Origin: Dendrocalamus latiflorus
Taxonomy: Eukaryota > Streptophyta > Magnoliopsida > Poales > Poaceae
Assembly: GCA_017311315.1 (NCBI GenBank)
Contig: CM029650.1
Span: 18,515,118-18,579,117 of the forward strand
Direction: 5' to 3'
Length of the DNA stretch: 64,000 bases
The position numbers and the translations under genes are program-made. The notes below the pieces were generated by a model, which was not told the DNA's origin, searched no databases, and was given only the letters and a program-made list of their open reading frames with translations. Positions 1 through 13,035 of this stretch are shown piece after piece; the stretch's first letter is position 1; each line of letters opens with the position of its first letter.

Positions 1-325
1 GGTCGTAGACAGACTTATGACCATCGAGTAGTTATAGTAGGACTTACGACTATATGGTCTTAGACAGACTTATGACCATTGAGTAGTCGCAGTAGGATTT
101 ATGACTATATGTTCGTATTGAGACTTACTACCATTGAGTTGTCGTAGTAAAACTTATGACTATGTGGTCATAGACAGACTTACGACTATCGAGTAGTCAC
201 AGTAAGAATTATGACTATGCGGTCATAGTGAGACTTATAACCATCGAGTAGTCGTAGTAAGACTTACGTGGTCGTAGAGAAACTTATGACCAAGGAGTAG
301 TCGTAGCAAGACTTACGACTATTCT
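1..325. repeat. 55-bp tandem repeat array, about 6 copies
   Basis: Units begin at 1, 56, 111, 166, 221 and about 270, each starting GGTCGTAG or GGTCATAG and containing GACTTATGACCAT, GAGTAGTCG and GTAGTA. Copies differ by several substitutions and the last two are shorter. The array lies inside the LTR described above. The alternation of GTCG and TACGAC resembles arrays in other LTRs of this window. Confidence 0.8.
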
Positions 326-1636
326 ATAGAATCTCCCCTTTATCGATAAAGGGTATATTCGAATAATATAATAATGTAATAATTAGTGGATTATTATATC
401 CTCGTGAGAGGCCAAATGCCAGAAACCATGTGGATCAAAATCGAGTGGCACATGCAAAATCTGTTTAGGTCAAGGAGAATCTGAGATGATCTAGTGGATC
501 AAATGATGAAGGCTTAGCGGATGCGGGTTCATGTGATTGGAAAACAATGCATGAGTTAAAGGTATAAGTAAAACCCATATTGTATGGGGTTAATAGTTTC
601 TCCTATATGTGCTAGTGGATAGTATCCATTAGGATTAGATGTGAATTAGTTACCTCATCTATTTAATAGGTTAGAATGGAAGCTTGCATGCCACCATCCA
701 ACCATCCATCATTCTAACCAAGTGCTCTAGGGTTAGGGTTTGAGAAGTATGAGTGTTGTGATGTGCTCTTTTGTCCTCCAGGTAGAGTAGCTGTAAAACC
801 TCCATCCTCAACTAGTAATAGATTAACTTTGTCCTTCACTCATAGAATCTTCTTGATTTGGTTGATTTACTCTTGTTCTTATTGGATTTGATCTCTTCTC
901 CCCTTCTTAATCTTATTATGTGGGTAGGATGTGTAAGTGATGAAGATGACTCATAGAGATAAACACCTATCCATTTAGGCATCAGATCTTGTAAGATTTC
1001 AAAGTTGCTCAATTTTGTTTGGATTTGACCTCATTGTGAGATTTCTTGATCCCGAGTTTATTACTTCAAATCTTTGGAAGGAATAGCTTGCTATAATATG
1101 TGGGAACTCATCTAGAGCTATCTTGACCATCCTTTGTCCACGAGAAAGTCATATCTTTAAATTTTGGAGTTTGCTCGGTTTTGATGCAATCTTGCTTATT
1201 TTGGGGAAAGATTAGAACTTTAACCAAGATTCATGTGATATTTGAATAGAATAGGTTCCTAAGATCTTTAGCAAGGTGCATGCAACGTTTTATCCCTTTT
1301 GATTGAGGATTTTGAGAGTTGCACCTTTTTTCAGTCTTGGCTTAGGCTGATTTTCAGTTCTGAAAACAGAGAATGATTAGACTGCCCCTAAGCCCGATCT
1401 AACAAGTCATCGGTTAGACCGTCGGCTTTAAGCTGGTCAGATCGGCCTCTCTGTGGTGGTCAGATAGGAGAAGAGATGAGAATTTATTCTCTTAGGTTTT
1501 TGGGTGTGTTGTTTTGCTCTTGGGTCCCAATTCTGATCTTCATAGCTCTGTAGTTACTAGAGTGAAGAATTGGCAAATACCTGGAAAAAATTTTAGACGC
1601 ACCATTCACCCCCTCTGTTGCCATACCGGTCCTACA
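1..1636 (+). mobile_element. Copia-type (SIRE-like) LTR, left end outside window
   Basis: The right end reads as an LTR terminus: a run matching ATTCACCCCCTCT at about 1608, followed by GGTCCTACA ending at 1636. The same terminal pattern closes the LTRs near 31.7 kb and 43.6 kb, and it appears reversed at 27.04 kb. The body contains GGTTAGACCG and GGTCAGAT motifs like the GGTCTGACCG motifs of the LTR at 27.0-28.9 kb, which suggests the same subfamily. A TATA-like CTATTTAATAGG lies near 658. No open frame is seen. It directly abuts Copia gag remnants of another lineage, so it may be a solo LTR inserted into that element. Confidence 0.45.
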
Positions 1637-1689
1637 CTAAGTCCATAGTTGGACAAGTTCATGACCTCTAGCTACTGGTTGGTGAGATT

Positions 1690-4600
1690 GTGCACTTGGG
1701 CTGTGTGTTACCTCCTAAGTTTGTGGCTATGTGTATTATTATTAAACTTTCTGTTTCTTGGTGGGATTTTACCACTAGCTTGAAACACAAGAGGAAGATA
1801 TTTTTATTGAGGATCTCATTGCTACCCTCTATGTGCAAGAAAAAGTAAGAACAAAAGATACACCCAACACTTCTGATCAGAACAATGCAAATTTTATAGA
1901 GAAAAAACTGCTACAAAGAAGTACAAATCCAACAAACCGAACAAGACAACTAGCTATAAGAAGAATAAAACTGAGAAAAAAGAATTAAGGGGCATCACCT
2001 ACTTCGTGTGCGGAAAAAGGTCATATGACAAATGATTGTCACTTCCGCAAGAGCAAGGATGGTGAACAGCTAAAGAAGAAGATTGTCAATATGATCATAG
2101 GCTAGGGAAATGGGTTGCATGCTTTTATCCTTGGTGTTGGCACATTGGATTTGGAATTTACTTCAGGGAAGATTGTTCACTTGAAGAATATGTAGCATGT
2201 TCCAACAATAAATAAAAACCTTATTAATGGTTCTTTCCTATGTAGGGATGGTTATAAGCTAGTGTTTGAGTCAAATAAAGTTGTAATGTTTAAATTTGGA
2301 AATTTTGTTTGTAAAGACTATGAGAGTAGAGGCTTATTACACCTGTGTACTTTAGAGTCTTGCTATAATCTGAATGTGGCAACTGGTTTAAATAAATATA
2401 AGGCCAATATTTGGTATTCTTGTTTCTGTTATATTGGTTTTGATAGTATCGCTAGAATGTCCATATTAGATTTAATTCTAAAATGTCAAATTATCAAATG
2501 ATCAAAGTGCCAGTCATTTGTGCAATCAAAACAACCTTGAAAACCCTTTGAGGGATTAGAGGATGAAAAGAATTTGGCATCATTAGATCTTGTTCATTTA
2601 GATTTATGTGAAATAAATGGATTCTTGACTAAAGGGGCAAAAGATTTTTTCTGACTTTTATTGGTTATGCAACACACACGTTATTGCTATGTGTATTTGC
2701 TAAAAACTAAGGATGAAACTTTAAACTACTTTAAAATTTACAAGGCTGAGGTTGAGAACCGACTAGAAAACAAAATAAAAAGATTGAAATCTGATCATGG
2801 AGGAGAGTACACCTCTTATAAATTCTCCCAATTTTGTTATGAGCATGGAATAGTCCATAAATTTATACTACCATATTCACCCCAATCAAACGAGGTGGCT
2901 GCGAGAAAAATTAGACACTAACAGACTTAGTTAATGCCATGTTAGAGAGTGTTGGTATGTCTAAGGCATGGTAGGGGAAAGCTATATTGATATCAACTTT
3001 CGTCCTAAATAGAGTGATCACTAAAAAGAGTGAGATTACTCCATATGAGGGATAGAAGGGGACAAAACATAATGTCAATTTTCTATGAACTTGAGAGTGT
3101 TTGGCAAAAGTTAATATACTATTATAGAAAAAGATAAAGCTTGAATCTAAATAGTCGATTGTGTTTTGTATGATATGGTCATAATAGCACGACCTATAGA
3201 TATTTAGTAGTAAAAATCAGAAACTCCTGAGATTATTGCTAACATAATAATAGAGTTTAGAGATACTTCATTTTTGAGGATATATATCCTATGAGAGCTT
3301 CAAGCAGTACTTCACGAACTAAGAATGCTCGAACTGAAAATATTCAAACTAAGAATAATCAAACTTCTGAACCTTCTATTGTTTCTGAACCAAAGTGTGA
3401 TATCCCTAAACCAATGTGTGATGTCCATGAGGAGGATAACAATTTAGTCATAGAGGCTCCTCGAAGGAGCAAGAGATAAAATATTGAGAAAACTTTTGGT
3501 GACAACTTTATTGTATTTCTCGTGGATGATATGACAAGGATTCTTTCAGAGGCTTATGCATCTCCTGACACTGAGTATTGCAAAGAGGCAGTCCATGGCG
3601 AAATGGACTCTATTATGGCTAATGAGACTTGGATATCACTGATTGTCCTAGCGGGTGCAAACCTGTAGGGTGTAAGTGGGTCTTCAAAAGGAAATTAAGG
3701 CCTAATGGTACTATTGAGAAGTACAAGATAAGACTTGTGGCTAAGGGTTACACCTAGAAAGAAGGAGAGAATTTCTTTGATACATATTCTCCTGTTGCCA
3801 GAGTAACCACTATCAGAGTGCTCTTTGCGTTAGCATCTTCCTATGGTCTACATGTTCATTAAATGTATGTAAAGACAGCTTTCCTTAATAGATAGTTAGA
3901 GAAAGAAATTTATATGGATAAACTAGATTGTTTTGTGATTTTTAAACAGGAAAATAATGTGTGCTGATTATTAAAATCCTTGTATGGCTTAAAGCAAGCA
4001 CTTAAACAATAGCCAAGAAGTTTGATAAAACTTTGATATCTGCTAGCTTTGTTGTGAACGAAGCTTATAAATATGTATACTACCATTATGGTGGGGCCAA
4101 GGAGTGATCTTGTGTTTTTATGTGGATAACATACTTATTTTTGGGACAAATATTGTATTAATTGACGAAATCAAATCTTTCTTATCTCGATGCTTTGATA
4201 TGAAAGACCTGGGAGAGGCAGATGCCATTCTGAATATCAAACTGTTCAAGAACAAGGATGTGACTACTTTAAATCAATCTCATTATGCTAGGAAAATTTT
4301 GAGTCATTTTGGCTATGAGAATTGTAAAATTTCTCTAACACCCTATGTGCGAGCATTAAGCTATGAAAGAACTAGGGGCTAGGAAAAGATCAATTGAGAT
4401 ATTAACAAATTATTAACTTATGTATTTACCTGGTGCCACAAGACCTAACATTTCATTTGCTATGAGGAAATTAAGTTAGTTTACATCTAACCTAGGAGAT
4501 AATCATTGGGAGGCACTTGAAAGAGTGTTGCGTTATTAGAGAGGCATAACATCTTTTGAAATTCATTATACTAGATACCTTTCTATATTACAAGTATATA

Positions 4601-4980
4601 GTGATTCCAATTGGATCTCTGATGCAGATGATATCAAAGGTATAAGTGGCTATGTATTTACTTTAGCTAGTGCTACAATTTCATGGAGGTCTTGCAACGA
4701 GGTCAACCATGGAAGCAGAACTTATAGCACTTAACACAGTCACTGTTGAGGCGGACTAGCTGAGAGAACTTCTGCTGAACTTGTCATTGTTGATAAAACA
4801 ATACCAGCAATTCTAATGTATTGCGATAATCAAATGGTGTTGGCTAAAGTCCTTCAGACATGTGAAGCATATGCTTAAATTTGTCAAAAAATTGATGAAC
4901 TCCAAAGTGATTGTTGTGAAGTATATTCACACTGAGAAAAATCTAGTAGACCTTTTTACAAAGGGCTAGCACGGAAAGTG
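1690..4980 (+). mobile_element. Decayed Copia gag-pol (gag, integrase, RT, RNase H)
   Basis: Read on the plus strand across several frames, this gives the Copia order. Gag pieces include SLKHKR and IATLYVQEK (about 1780-1860). A zinc-knuckle remnant and a GAG-pre-integrase segment (LINGSFLCRDGYKLVFE) run to about 2370. The integrase core at 2790-2900 shows KSDHGGEY and LPYSPQSNEVA. Reverse transcriptase at 3640-4380 shows GCKWVFKRK, YSPVARVTTIRVL, SLYGLKQA and the FYVDNILIFG active-site region, in which the usual YVDD reads YVDN. RNase H at about 4600-4970 shows YSDSNW and ends TEKNLVDLFTKG. In-frame TAG and TAA codons and frameshifts occur throughout, so no functional protein is possible. 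No matching LTR pair was found. Confidence 0.85.
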
Positions 4981-7403
4981 ATTTCCATTGCCTCTATGGG
5001 CATAAGAATGGGGCTCATTTGAGATATATCACAACAGTAACCTATACCTTTTTTTATTGGAGATCCCATGACTAAGGAAATAGAAAAAATAAGTTGATGT
5101 TGTAACAAGAGAGTATATATCAGTTGTACCTGTGTCCTAATAAATAAAATACTCTTGACTATATGGAAAGTTGACTGAAAGCCTTAATGTATTCTATTGT
5201 CCAAATGAGAAAATTGTATTAGCCTGTAGGATACCTAGAAAGAATACATCTACTTGAATCTAATTGTGTTGTCGCAATTCACAAGAATGGGACATTCTCT
5301 AGAAAGCTCAGGAGCAGATAAGTGAGCATGGCCTTTTAACACTCCGTTTAGACGTGGTTCATTAGCAACCTTGTATCAGTTCAGATTTTAAGTGAAGTCT
5401 AATCATAAAAAAGTTACAAATTCAAGGCGTAGTCCATTCATCAGCCATTAGAAGATGAATCTTCCTAATCTAGGTGCAAGTTCAACCCATACGAGACTTA
5501 CACCAAAAGATAGTATATTAACAACACTTCAGTACAACAATCTTTGTCATATTTTGCTTTTTTTTCTTTGGGATTGGTGTAGGATAGTTGAAAATTGGCC
5601 TATGAGTTAAGGCCCATTTCATTTATAAATTCCAAAGTATGCATGGTTTAGTACTATATTAACTATCCAAGTGGAGAGAAGGCAATTTATAATGTAGAGT
5701 CCTTACTACTCATTGAAACATATGACACATGGCACGGGGATGGCATAAGGAGGACTTTGGCTAAATACATGCACACGCGTGCGTATTTGCACATTTTTGT
5801 GAAAATCGCGTGACTTGTGACTTACAACGCGTAACTATGCTATGGTGTAGTCGCATCATGAACCAAGTCTACCTTTTGTTTTGTGAATCATGTATTTTTC
5901 TTTCCATTTTGAACTATCCAGAGCTGGTAAACACTACATAAATATCATTATGTGGTTTGATGAGGTAGTTACCGGTGTTTTAATTATATTTAATTGCAAT
6001 AGTTTCAAGTGAATGATTGTAATGTCCTTAAAAGGACTTAGAGATGTCCAAGAGAAGGCACAAAATTCCTCCTCCATTCTTGCACCTCCTTTGGGTATCA
6101 GTGTTGTAGTATCGAGTTACTCAACCATGTCGGCTTTTCTTCTCGGCATGTACTGGGAAGGGAGTTGAGTGGGATCTCCGAACCATTGTCGCAGAGAGAA
6201 TCTGCATGGTGCAGTAATAAGATTTTTGGGCAGCGCGACCACTTGACTTATTGCTCAACGTCGACTACTTCCACGATTGCTCATTTCTACGTTGCTTCCA
6301 TTTTCTCCATCAACAATACTATAAGCCGTTCGCACGGTCGATCAACTCTATTATAATATTTTTTATGTATTTTCTGACGTACAATGAGTTGCCTGTTGTT
6401 AGTTTCGTTTATTTAATCGTTAGTATTTTACTGTATTTGTCTCATAAGTAAAATTTAAAATTAAAATATTCCCTACGTTTTCAACAATAACATCACCATT
6501 AGTTTTTCTTTTAGTTTTTGATACAAGGTGGTTTTCTTGTGAGAAGAAAATTTCAAAATAACACAAGTGCCGAGGCTATTCCAAAGTGAAATCGGTGGGA
6601 AACAAAGGTGCAAATAAAAGCTAGCTTGAGAAGAACCCTCTTCGTATAGATAAGATTGAGCAAAAAATTGGCCCAAACACCTTAGATTACTGCTAGGATT
6701 GAAACTTGGAGGGTAGGGATGTTATTGCACAGCCAATCTTCTTTGCAATGCCATTCATCTAATTTACAGCTCTGATGCTTCGGATGTATTTTTTCTCTAA
6801 AATGTTTGATACAAACCTGGCTCTACATGCCTATGTATGCAGTAGGAATAAGATGATTGTTCAATCAGAGAATAGCAATTAGCCAATTACAGTGTTTCCG
6901 TACATAATGGAGTTTTGACAAGAAAATAATTATGAGAGGGCCCTAAAAGCGGTGAAATATCAACTTTTTAGCGCAATACTCTACATTTGGGGAATAAACT
7001 AATGGACTTCTACCCCGATACGTAGCATAAACATATTTGGCTTCGTATTTTGGGCTTGCTAGTAATTTACACGTAAAGTTATCAAAATGGCTACATCAAC
7101 CACACAGACAAATTCCAAAAGGTGCCACAAGCATGCAGCATGAAGAAAACAAATCAAACATAAGCAATTACCATCGTCAGGATGCAGCTAATTAATCAAT
7201 AGGTTTTTACTTAATTTGATCGAAGTGATATGTAGCATTCATCCGTACTTCTGACAATTTTGGTTTCTTGGACACAGCTTAAAAGCCATTTAATTCTCCA
7301 TCAGTAGCAAAGAGGAACTAACCAACAAAAAAGCAGCACACATATTATAAGCTAGAAGATAGCGGCAGTCTGTAATTAAGAGCTCGATCATGCAGGTCGT
7401 TAA
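4981..7403. other. Copia 3' flank and intergenic DNA, no gene recognised
   Basis: AAGAATGGGG near 5005 could be the polypurine tract of the Copia element upstream, but I could not pair a 3' LTR with anything. The short frames at 6165-6676 are unsupported. The last few hundred bases probably hold the 3' UTR and poly(A) site of the minus-strand MADS gene that ends at 7404. Confidence 0.4.
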
Positions 7404-9394
7404 TCAGAACTGAGGAGCTGCCTCGGCGCCCGGCGGCGCGAGCTGGTAGCCGAGGTTCAGCTCGGTGGGGTTGATCTGCAGTCGCTGCGAGGACGCCTGA
7501 GCCTGCGCCGCCGCGGACGCCTCGATCAGGCTGGCGGGGAAGAAGCACTTCATGTCCAGCACCGCGAAGGGGTTCAGCTCCGCGGCGGCGGACCGGGCGA
7601 TGGTCACCTGCTGCAGCTGCTCCTCCTCCTCTGCAATCTGAATTAACATGATCAATAGAGAGATGATCAGAATATATATACTTCTGAATCAAGACTGTTC
7701 AGTTGTTTCCATGAATCTAGACTAGTTATATATTATGCATCAATAAAGTTGATTCTGATTTCTGATAGTCGTCTTGTGTACCTTGGTTCTGAGGCTCATG
7801 TTGTCATTCTGAAGCTCGATCTCCTGCAATCATGGCAAGGACATTGCAAATGAATGAGTGAAGCCAAGGGGGATTAACTAAAGAAAGTGCAAGGGAGTGA
7901 TTGATTGTGGTGACTGATCAATATGTATAACATGTAGTGTTATTACCCTTTTGGCCATGAAATTGATCTCTGCAGCCAGCAGCTCATTCTGAAACAAGAG
8001 TCCACAAATAAGGATCAACACCAATTTAGGGATAAGCATTATATAAGAAACTGAACAAAAATTCAAACCAAGATATATATGTATTGGATAACACACTTAA
8101 TGGCAGTGATACTACCTAAAGATGGTATATTAATTTTTTTTCTTATGAGAGATAGGTTGATGCTTTTGTGAAATCGGTATGTATGCATGGTTTATCAGAA
8201 TATTAGTTACCTTCCTGGCTCTGATCTTTGCAATGCCTTTCTCGAGCCGGCTTTCGAGTTGCTTCAGCTCCTTCAGTGAGAGGTTGCTCACAGAATCACC
8301 AGCCAAGTGCCTTCAAAACAGAGAAATAAACCAAAGGAACAATCAGCACTTTCAGTCATTTACATTGCTCTCATGTCTCATCAATAGCCAAGGTGCATAG
8401 GTTGGCAATTAGTAGGCTCTTACTTGTTAGTGTTTTGCAGCATCTGGATTTGGTGGCACAGTTTGGCAGATTCTTGCTGGTAGTATTGCTTCAGATAAAA
8501 CAAAGAAGCAAAAGGAAGACGATCAGATGGATCTTACAATTTTACATAATCCAATTCCAACTGAGAAAAATCAGTTCCAGTAACCAAATGGTGCCACAGA
8601 ATGGATATTTTTTCAGTGCAGTTTGATTAGTTGTGTTCCTTTTTAGGTGTTGTCCTCAATCACTAACTGTAAATGCAAGCCTAGCTAGCAAGACCCCCAC
8701 ATTAATTCAGCAACAGAGAAACATTTAGAGAAACTCGAGTCTAGAGAGGAATAACTAATCCCCATGTGGTTTACATATTACAACATGAATATAATTTGGT
8801 CCTAAAGATTCTCAGCAGGACATGCTTAATTTGTTTGTTTGTACTGTCATGTGTCAACATGAGTTAAATTTACACCTACTGAAGAATTTAGTTCAAGCGT
8901 CTACACCCTAAGTTTGTATGGGTTGGTTTTAGTATGTAAAACATAGAATCACCAAATTTAGCTATAAGATTAATTGAATCAAGGTAAAAGCATGCATATA
9001 TGGCTTACCTGAGCATTGACCTCTATGAGTGGTGCCCCAGAGGTCGAGCCATAAGCATGTGCCTTCTTGTACCTATCAATTGTAGCCTTGACACTGCAGT
9101 TGAAATAAACAAAGGGAATGCAAGGAAGGACTGATCAGTGGAGTTATAACCTCGATGTATACACGCACTGGTAAACATGCATGATAGCTAGTGTTCGTAA
9201 CTAGACAAAAGACAACAGCAACAAAAAGGAGGAGAGGACTATACGTATCAGTACAGAAATGCATGTGAAGATCGAAGTGTTCTTGTTAATTCATCATAAA
9301 ATTGTGCAAAGAAGGTATCTATGCTACTGCTTTCGCTAGCTGGTTGTGTTGAAGTAAACACAAGAAAGGAATGAAATGATGAAATGAACACACA

Positions 9395-9467
<73 letters not shown>

Positions 9468-11934
9468 CACGATCAAACATGTATATGGATGGGCATTGGT
9501 TATTGATGCAAACTTTGCATGGGAGAAGAGCAAACACAGCGAATATGGGAGATGATGCAGTTTCTATGTTGGTGCAAGTTTTGCATCGAGGTGCATGCAT
9601 GTCCATGGTGACCATGAGGCGTACGTTCTGCATATATATATAAAATTATATGTATGGTTGGGACTTGGGAGAGGGAAAGTAGGGAAAAGAAACTCTTGAC
9701 AGTTAGTTTTTTTATTCTGCAGTTTATGATTTTGGTTACGATTTATTAGTCTAATAAATAGTGATCGCTGAAAAAACTAAAGTTAATCAGAAAAGGAGCG
9801 AAGCCTTATAAAGCATTAGAGCTAGCTAGCTGTTGCTGGTGATAGGATATGTGGAGAATATATATGACAAAAGATGACATAAGCATATGTACCGATGGGA
9901 GAGAGATTGAGGTTGCAAATGCATTTGCAATTTTGCATTGACATAAACTATGAAGAAATGTAGCAAATTTCGTCTTATTTGATGGAATGCACGATATGTT
10001 GCAGATTTCCAATTAGGAAATAAAAATAGGCATTTTTTGGTCAAATATTAATTAACTGCACGGTAAAATCAAATATGCATGCATGCAGTGTGTATACATA
10101 AACAACATACATATAACAAGCCAATTCATCTAATTGATATGAAGACAAGGGCGACTCGACAAAATAAGAGATGAATAATACATGGTAGACTTAGTTCATC
10201 AATCAAAAAGCATCAACTGTTGGTAAAATATTTTCTTCATTTTCTTTTCCTTTCTGGTTTTGCTTATCCTCCACATACTTGTAAATGGTACATGATGGCA
10301 AGGGTACAATATAGCTAGAGGCTTACACTAGTACGTACTGTAATGGATGATGACTCGGAGGAAGTACAAGTGAGCAAGTTTTATTAGCTCGCACATACGA
10401 AAAGTCCAATTAGATTGAGCTTTGGACAACTCTTAACAACAATTATTGTCGAAAGGTTCTTGGTCTGGCAAAATGAATGACATATTGCAGTATAAACGAT
10501 CATAAGCAAGATAGCCTTCTGACTAGGGATGGCAATTGTGCCCGTTTACCCATGTACCCGTGGGTAAATACCCTAATGGAGTCGGGTATGAGATGTATTC
10601 TTTACCCACGGGTAGGAAAATGAAGAGAAATCTCTGTCTATCAGGTAAACGGGTACGGGTATGGGTTAGCTCTACCCGTACTCGTCTTGCCTGTGTTTAC
10701 CCGTGAAATAGACTGCATGAAAAGTACCTTCTAGAAGAGAATTAAACTGATAATTATTGAAGAGAAAAGCAATTAATTGGCATCTAGCATTCTAGCTCCG
10801 GGCCTGTAGCTTTCTGTAAAAGCTGGGAAGAATCCTGTTTTGTGCTGTAGTACATTGCATAAGCAGTAGTAGTAGTGAGTTGAAGGTTAAGCTAGATTTG
10901 TGATTCGTTCGACCAGTCCCTTAGTTCCTCCTGTATGTCAAAATTGTTGGAAATTTCGTTGGCATAGCATCTATGTCGGCATATATTACCAGTAAACAGA
11001 GCTCGACTATTGGCACTTTACTCAGTAATATCTATCCATATGATATTCACATATGATATTCACTCCAAAATTCTTTTGTAACGAAAATCTTTCAACTATA
11101 CATCTATACTTAATTAACTTATTGCATATGTCTACAATGATACAATATTATTCGGCTAATTCGCTACAATTTTCCATATTAAATTAACGAAAAGTTAATT
11201 CGCTACAATATTATTTAGGAATAGAAGAGTTCATGTTCGCGGGTAAACGGGTATGCCCGCAGGCGACAGGTACCCGCGGGCGACGGGTATGGGCGAGGTT
11301 TTTCGCCCGTCGTCTTTCGCGGGTATACCCGAGGCGTAAATCGGGGCCACGGGTACGTGTATAGGCGAGTACTACCCGTACCCGCCGCACCCGATTGCCA
11401 TCCCTACTTCTGACCATGAAAGAAAATCAGGAGGACTTCTCAACATATATGACCACACACATGTTGATGGATACATATCGAACAAAATAGTTAATTTCAA
11501 GCTTATCCAACTCTACCAAGTAGTAAAATTCTGTCACCTAAAAGCAAGCAAACCATCCCCTAAAAATGAAGCACTTGTTCTGAAATATTTTGAAGCATCC
11601 ATCTCAAAAGTACCAGCAAACTTTCACTCAGGGACAAGTAGCCATACGAACAAGGCAACAAACACAGCAAGTGAGTTAAGCATGAAATCACATGCTAAGG
11701 AAACAAACATATCCACCAAGCTAGCTAGGTTCAAGACGTATATACTACACACCTGTTGTTGGAGTACTCATAGAGGCGGCCGCGGCTCGAGAAGACGACG
11801 AGCGCCACCTCGATGTCGCAGAGGACGGATAGCTCATACGCCTTCTTGAGGAGGCCGTTGCGGCGCTTGCAGAAGGTGACCTGGCGGCTTGTCGTGTTCT
11901 CGATCCTCTTGATCTCAATTCTTCCCCTCCCCAT
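7404..11934 (-). CDS. MADS13-like: D-class MADS-box transcription factor, SEEDSTICK/MADS13-like
   Basis: A nuclear MIKC-type DNA-binding protein of the AGAMOUS subfamily, D lineage. Rice MADS13, Arabidopsis STK and maize ZAG2 specify ovules and floral meristem determinacy. Seven coding exons join in frame to 249 aa: 11934-11753, 9093-9009, 8488-8424, 8310-8211, 7988-7947, 7823-7782 and 7637-7404. All six introns are GT-AG. MADS domain 1-60 starts MGRGRIEIKRIEN; the K domain spans about 90-172 (QYYQQESAKL, LSLKELKQLESRLEKGI). The C-terminus has both AG motifs, LDMKCFF at 199-205 and PTELNLGYQLAPP at 229-241. A GTG codon precedes the ATG, but MGRGR fixes the start. Unusual residues are Ile41 (usually Ala), Val46 (usually Ile) and Cys100 (Arg in rice as I recall). 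The C-terminal tail is shorter than in rice or maize. Intron 1 is 2.66 kb and hosts a hAT element. Gene model seen directly; orthology inferred. Confidence 0.95.
9397..9466. repeat. (AG)35 microsatellite in intron 1 of the D-class MADS gene
   Basis: A 70-bp uninterrupted AG repeat, read as CT on the gene's strand. It lies about 300 bp upstream of exon 2 in the large first coding intron. GA/CT tracts bind BASIC PENTACYSTEINE/BBR factors in plants, including at STK in Arabidopsis and in a barley homeobox-gene intron, so a regulatory role is possible. Otherwise it is a length-variable simple repeat. Confidence 0.95.
10524..11406. mobile_element. Non-autonomous hAT-type element in intron 1
   Basis: The left end TAGGGATGGCAAT at 10524 is matched by the inverted right end ATTGCCATCCCTA, which closes at 11406. 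The insertion is flanked by a perfect 8-bp target duplication, CTTCTGAC, at 10516-10523 and 11407-11414, which is the hAT signature. Both ends carry repeated ACCCG/CGGGT subterminal motifs (for example GTTTACCC, GTACCCG, CGGGTA), and the middle is AT-rich. At 883 bp with no transposase frame, it must depend on an autonomous relative. It sits inside the large intron of the minus-strand MADS gene. Confidence 0.92.
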
Positions 11935-12128
11935 CACTTCTTGGTCTCAACTGAACCAAAGTGGAAGATAAAAAAAAATCAGCAAAATTTTGCATGGGAG
12001 GTTTGATAAAGAAGATAATAAGAAAGATCTCGTCGTTATTTACAGTACACTACGATCGATCTAATTAACCAGTTCATCGATTTGCATGTGTCTACGAAAA
12101 AGGAAAAAGAAACAGCTAATTTAGGATT

Positions 12129-12145
12129 GGGGGGGGGGGGGGGGG
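12129..12145 (+). repeat. G17 homopolymer
   Basis: Seventeen consecutive G on the plus strand (C on the gene strand), within the inferred leader intron of the D-class MADS gene. It may be length-polymorphic or mis-assembled. Confidence 0.9.
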
Positions 12146-13035
12146 CATTTCAAAGAAAAAGATGACAAAATTTCCATGTTTTGACAGATGGACCAAACAC
12201 GAGGATATCAGAAAGGGCGATCGATCCCATGATTTGACAGATGAAAGGCTTAATTTTCGCTTTTCTTTAGAAAGGAATTAGGCAAACATATATAAGATCT
12301 AACAAAATTAGTATCAAGAACTTAAGTCTCAGGTTATGTTCCTCTCGAAATAATTGAAGGGAAGAAGCAAAGAACGCCGAAAACACCAGATGGGAAGACG
12401 AATCAAGGAGCTTCTCCTTATTTGTTCAAGAAAAGCAAACGATCAGATGTAAAAACACAGTTTCCTCAAAGGGAAAAAGAACCAAACTAAATCCGAAGAA
12501 TCCTGTTTATCTCCAAACAAAGCAAGGAAAAGTTATACAGATGTGCTTAACTAACTGTTAACATATCTAGCTAAGAACAGTTGACCCAAGAAAATTCGTC
12601 ACAGATCGAGTGAGAAGCTGAGCTGCTGGATATACATGTTCTAGTGCTACTTTCTCCCCTCTCCTCCCCACAAGATCAAAGATCTAGCTAGATAGGAAGA
12701 TAGAGAAATTTCAAGAAGCAAATAAACTGAAACCTTCCAAAACAAAACAAGTTCACTGGGAAAGAATCATCCAGATACATAGATATAGAAAGAGAGGATA
12801 TGATTTCCAATCACAACTAAGAAGCATCAAACTAGAAGCCACCATAGTATTTTCCTGCAAAAAACCTGAAGCTAGCATAGACAAGGGTTTAATTTTCCTC
12901 AAAGAGAGAACATACAAACGAGATCTATCTAGAATGCAGCTAGCTGAACAACAAGGCTACGAATGCAGAAAACTGAATATTGCATGTAAGGAGATAACCT
13001 ACTAAAATGGCTGTTCAGAACAGGTTGGTATGAAG

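Noticed and set aside
1..325. CRISPR-like array
   Set aside because: Units are contiguous degenerate tandem repeats without unique spacers, in a plant LTR.
9319..9633. Minus-strand Leu-Ser repeat frame
   Set aside because: Created by the (AG)n microsatellite inside an intron of the MADS gene.
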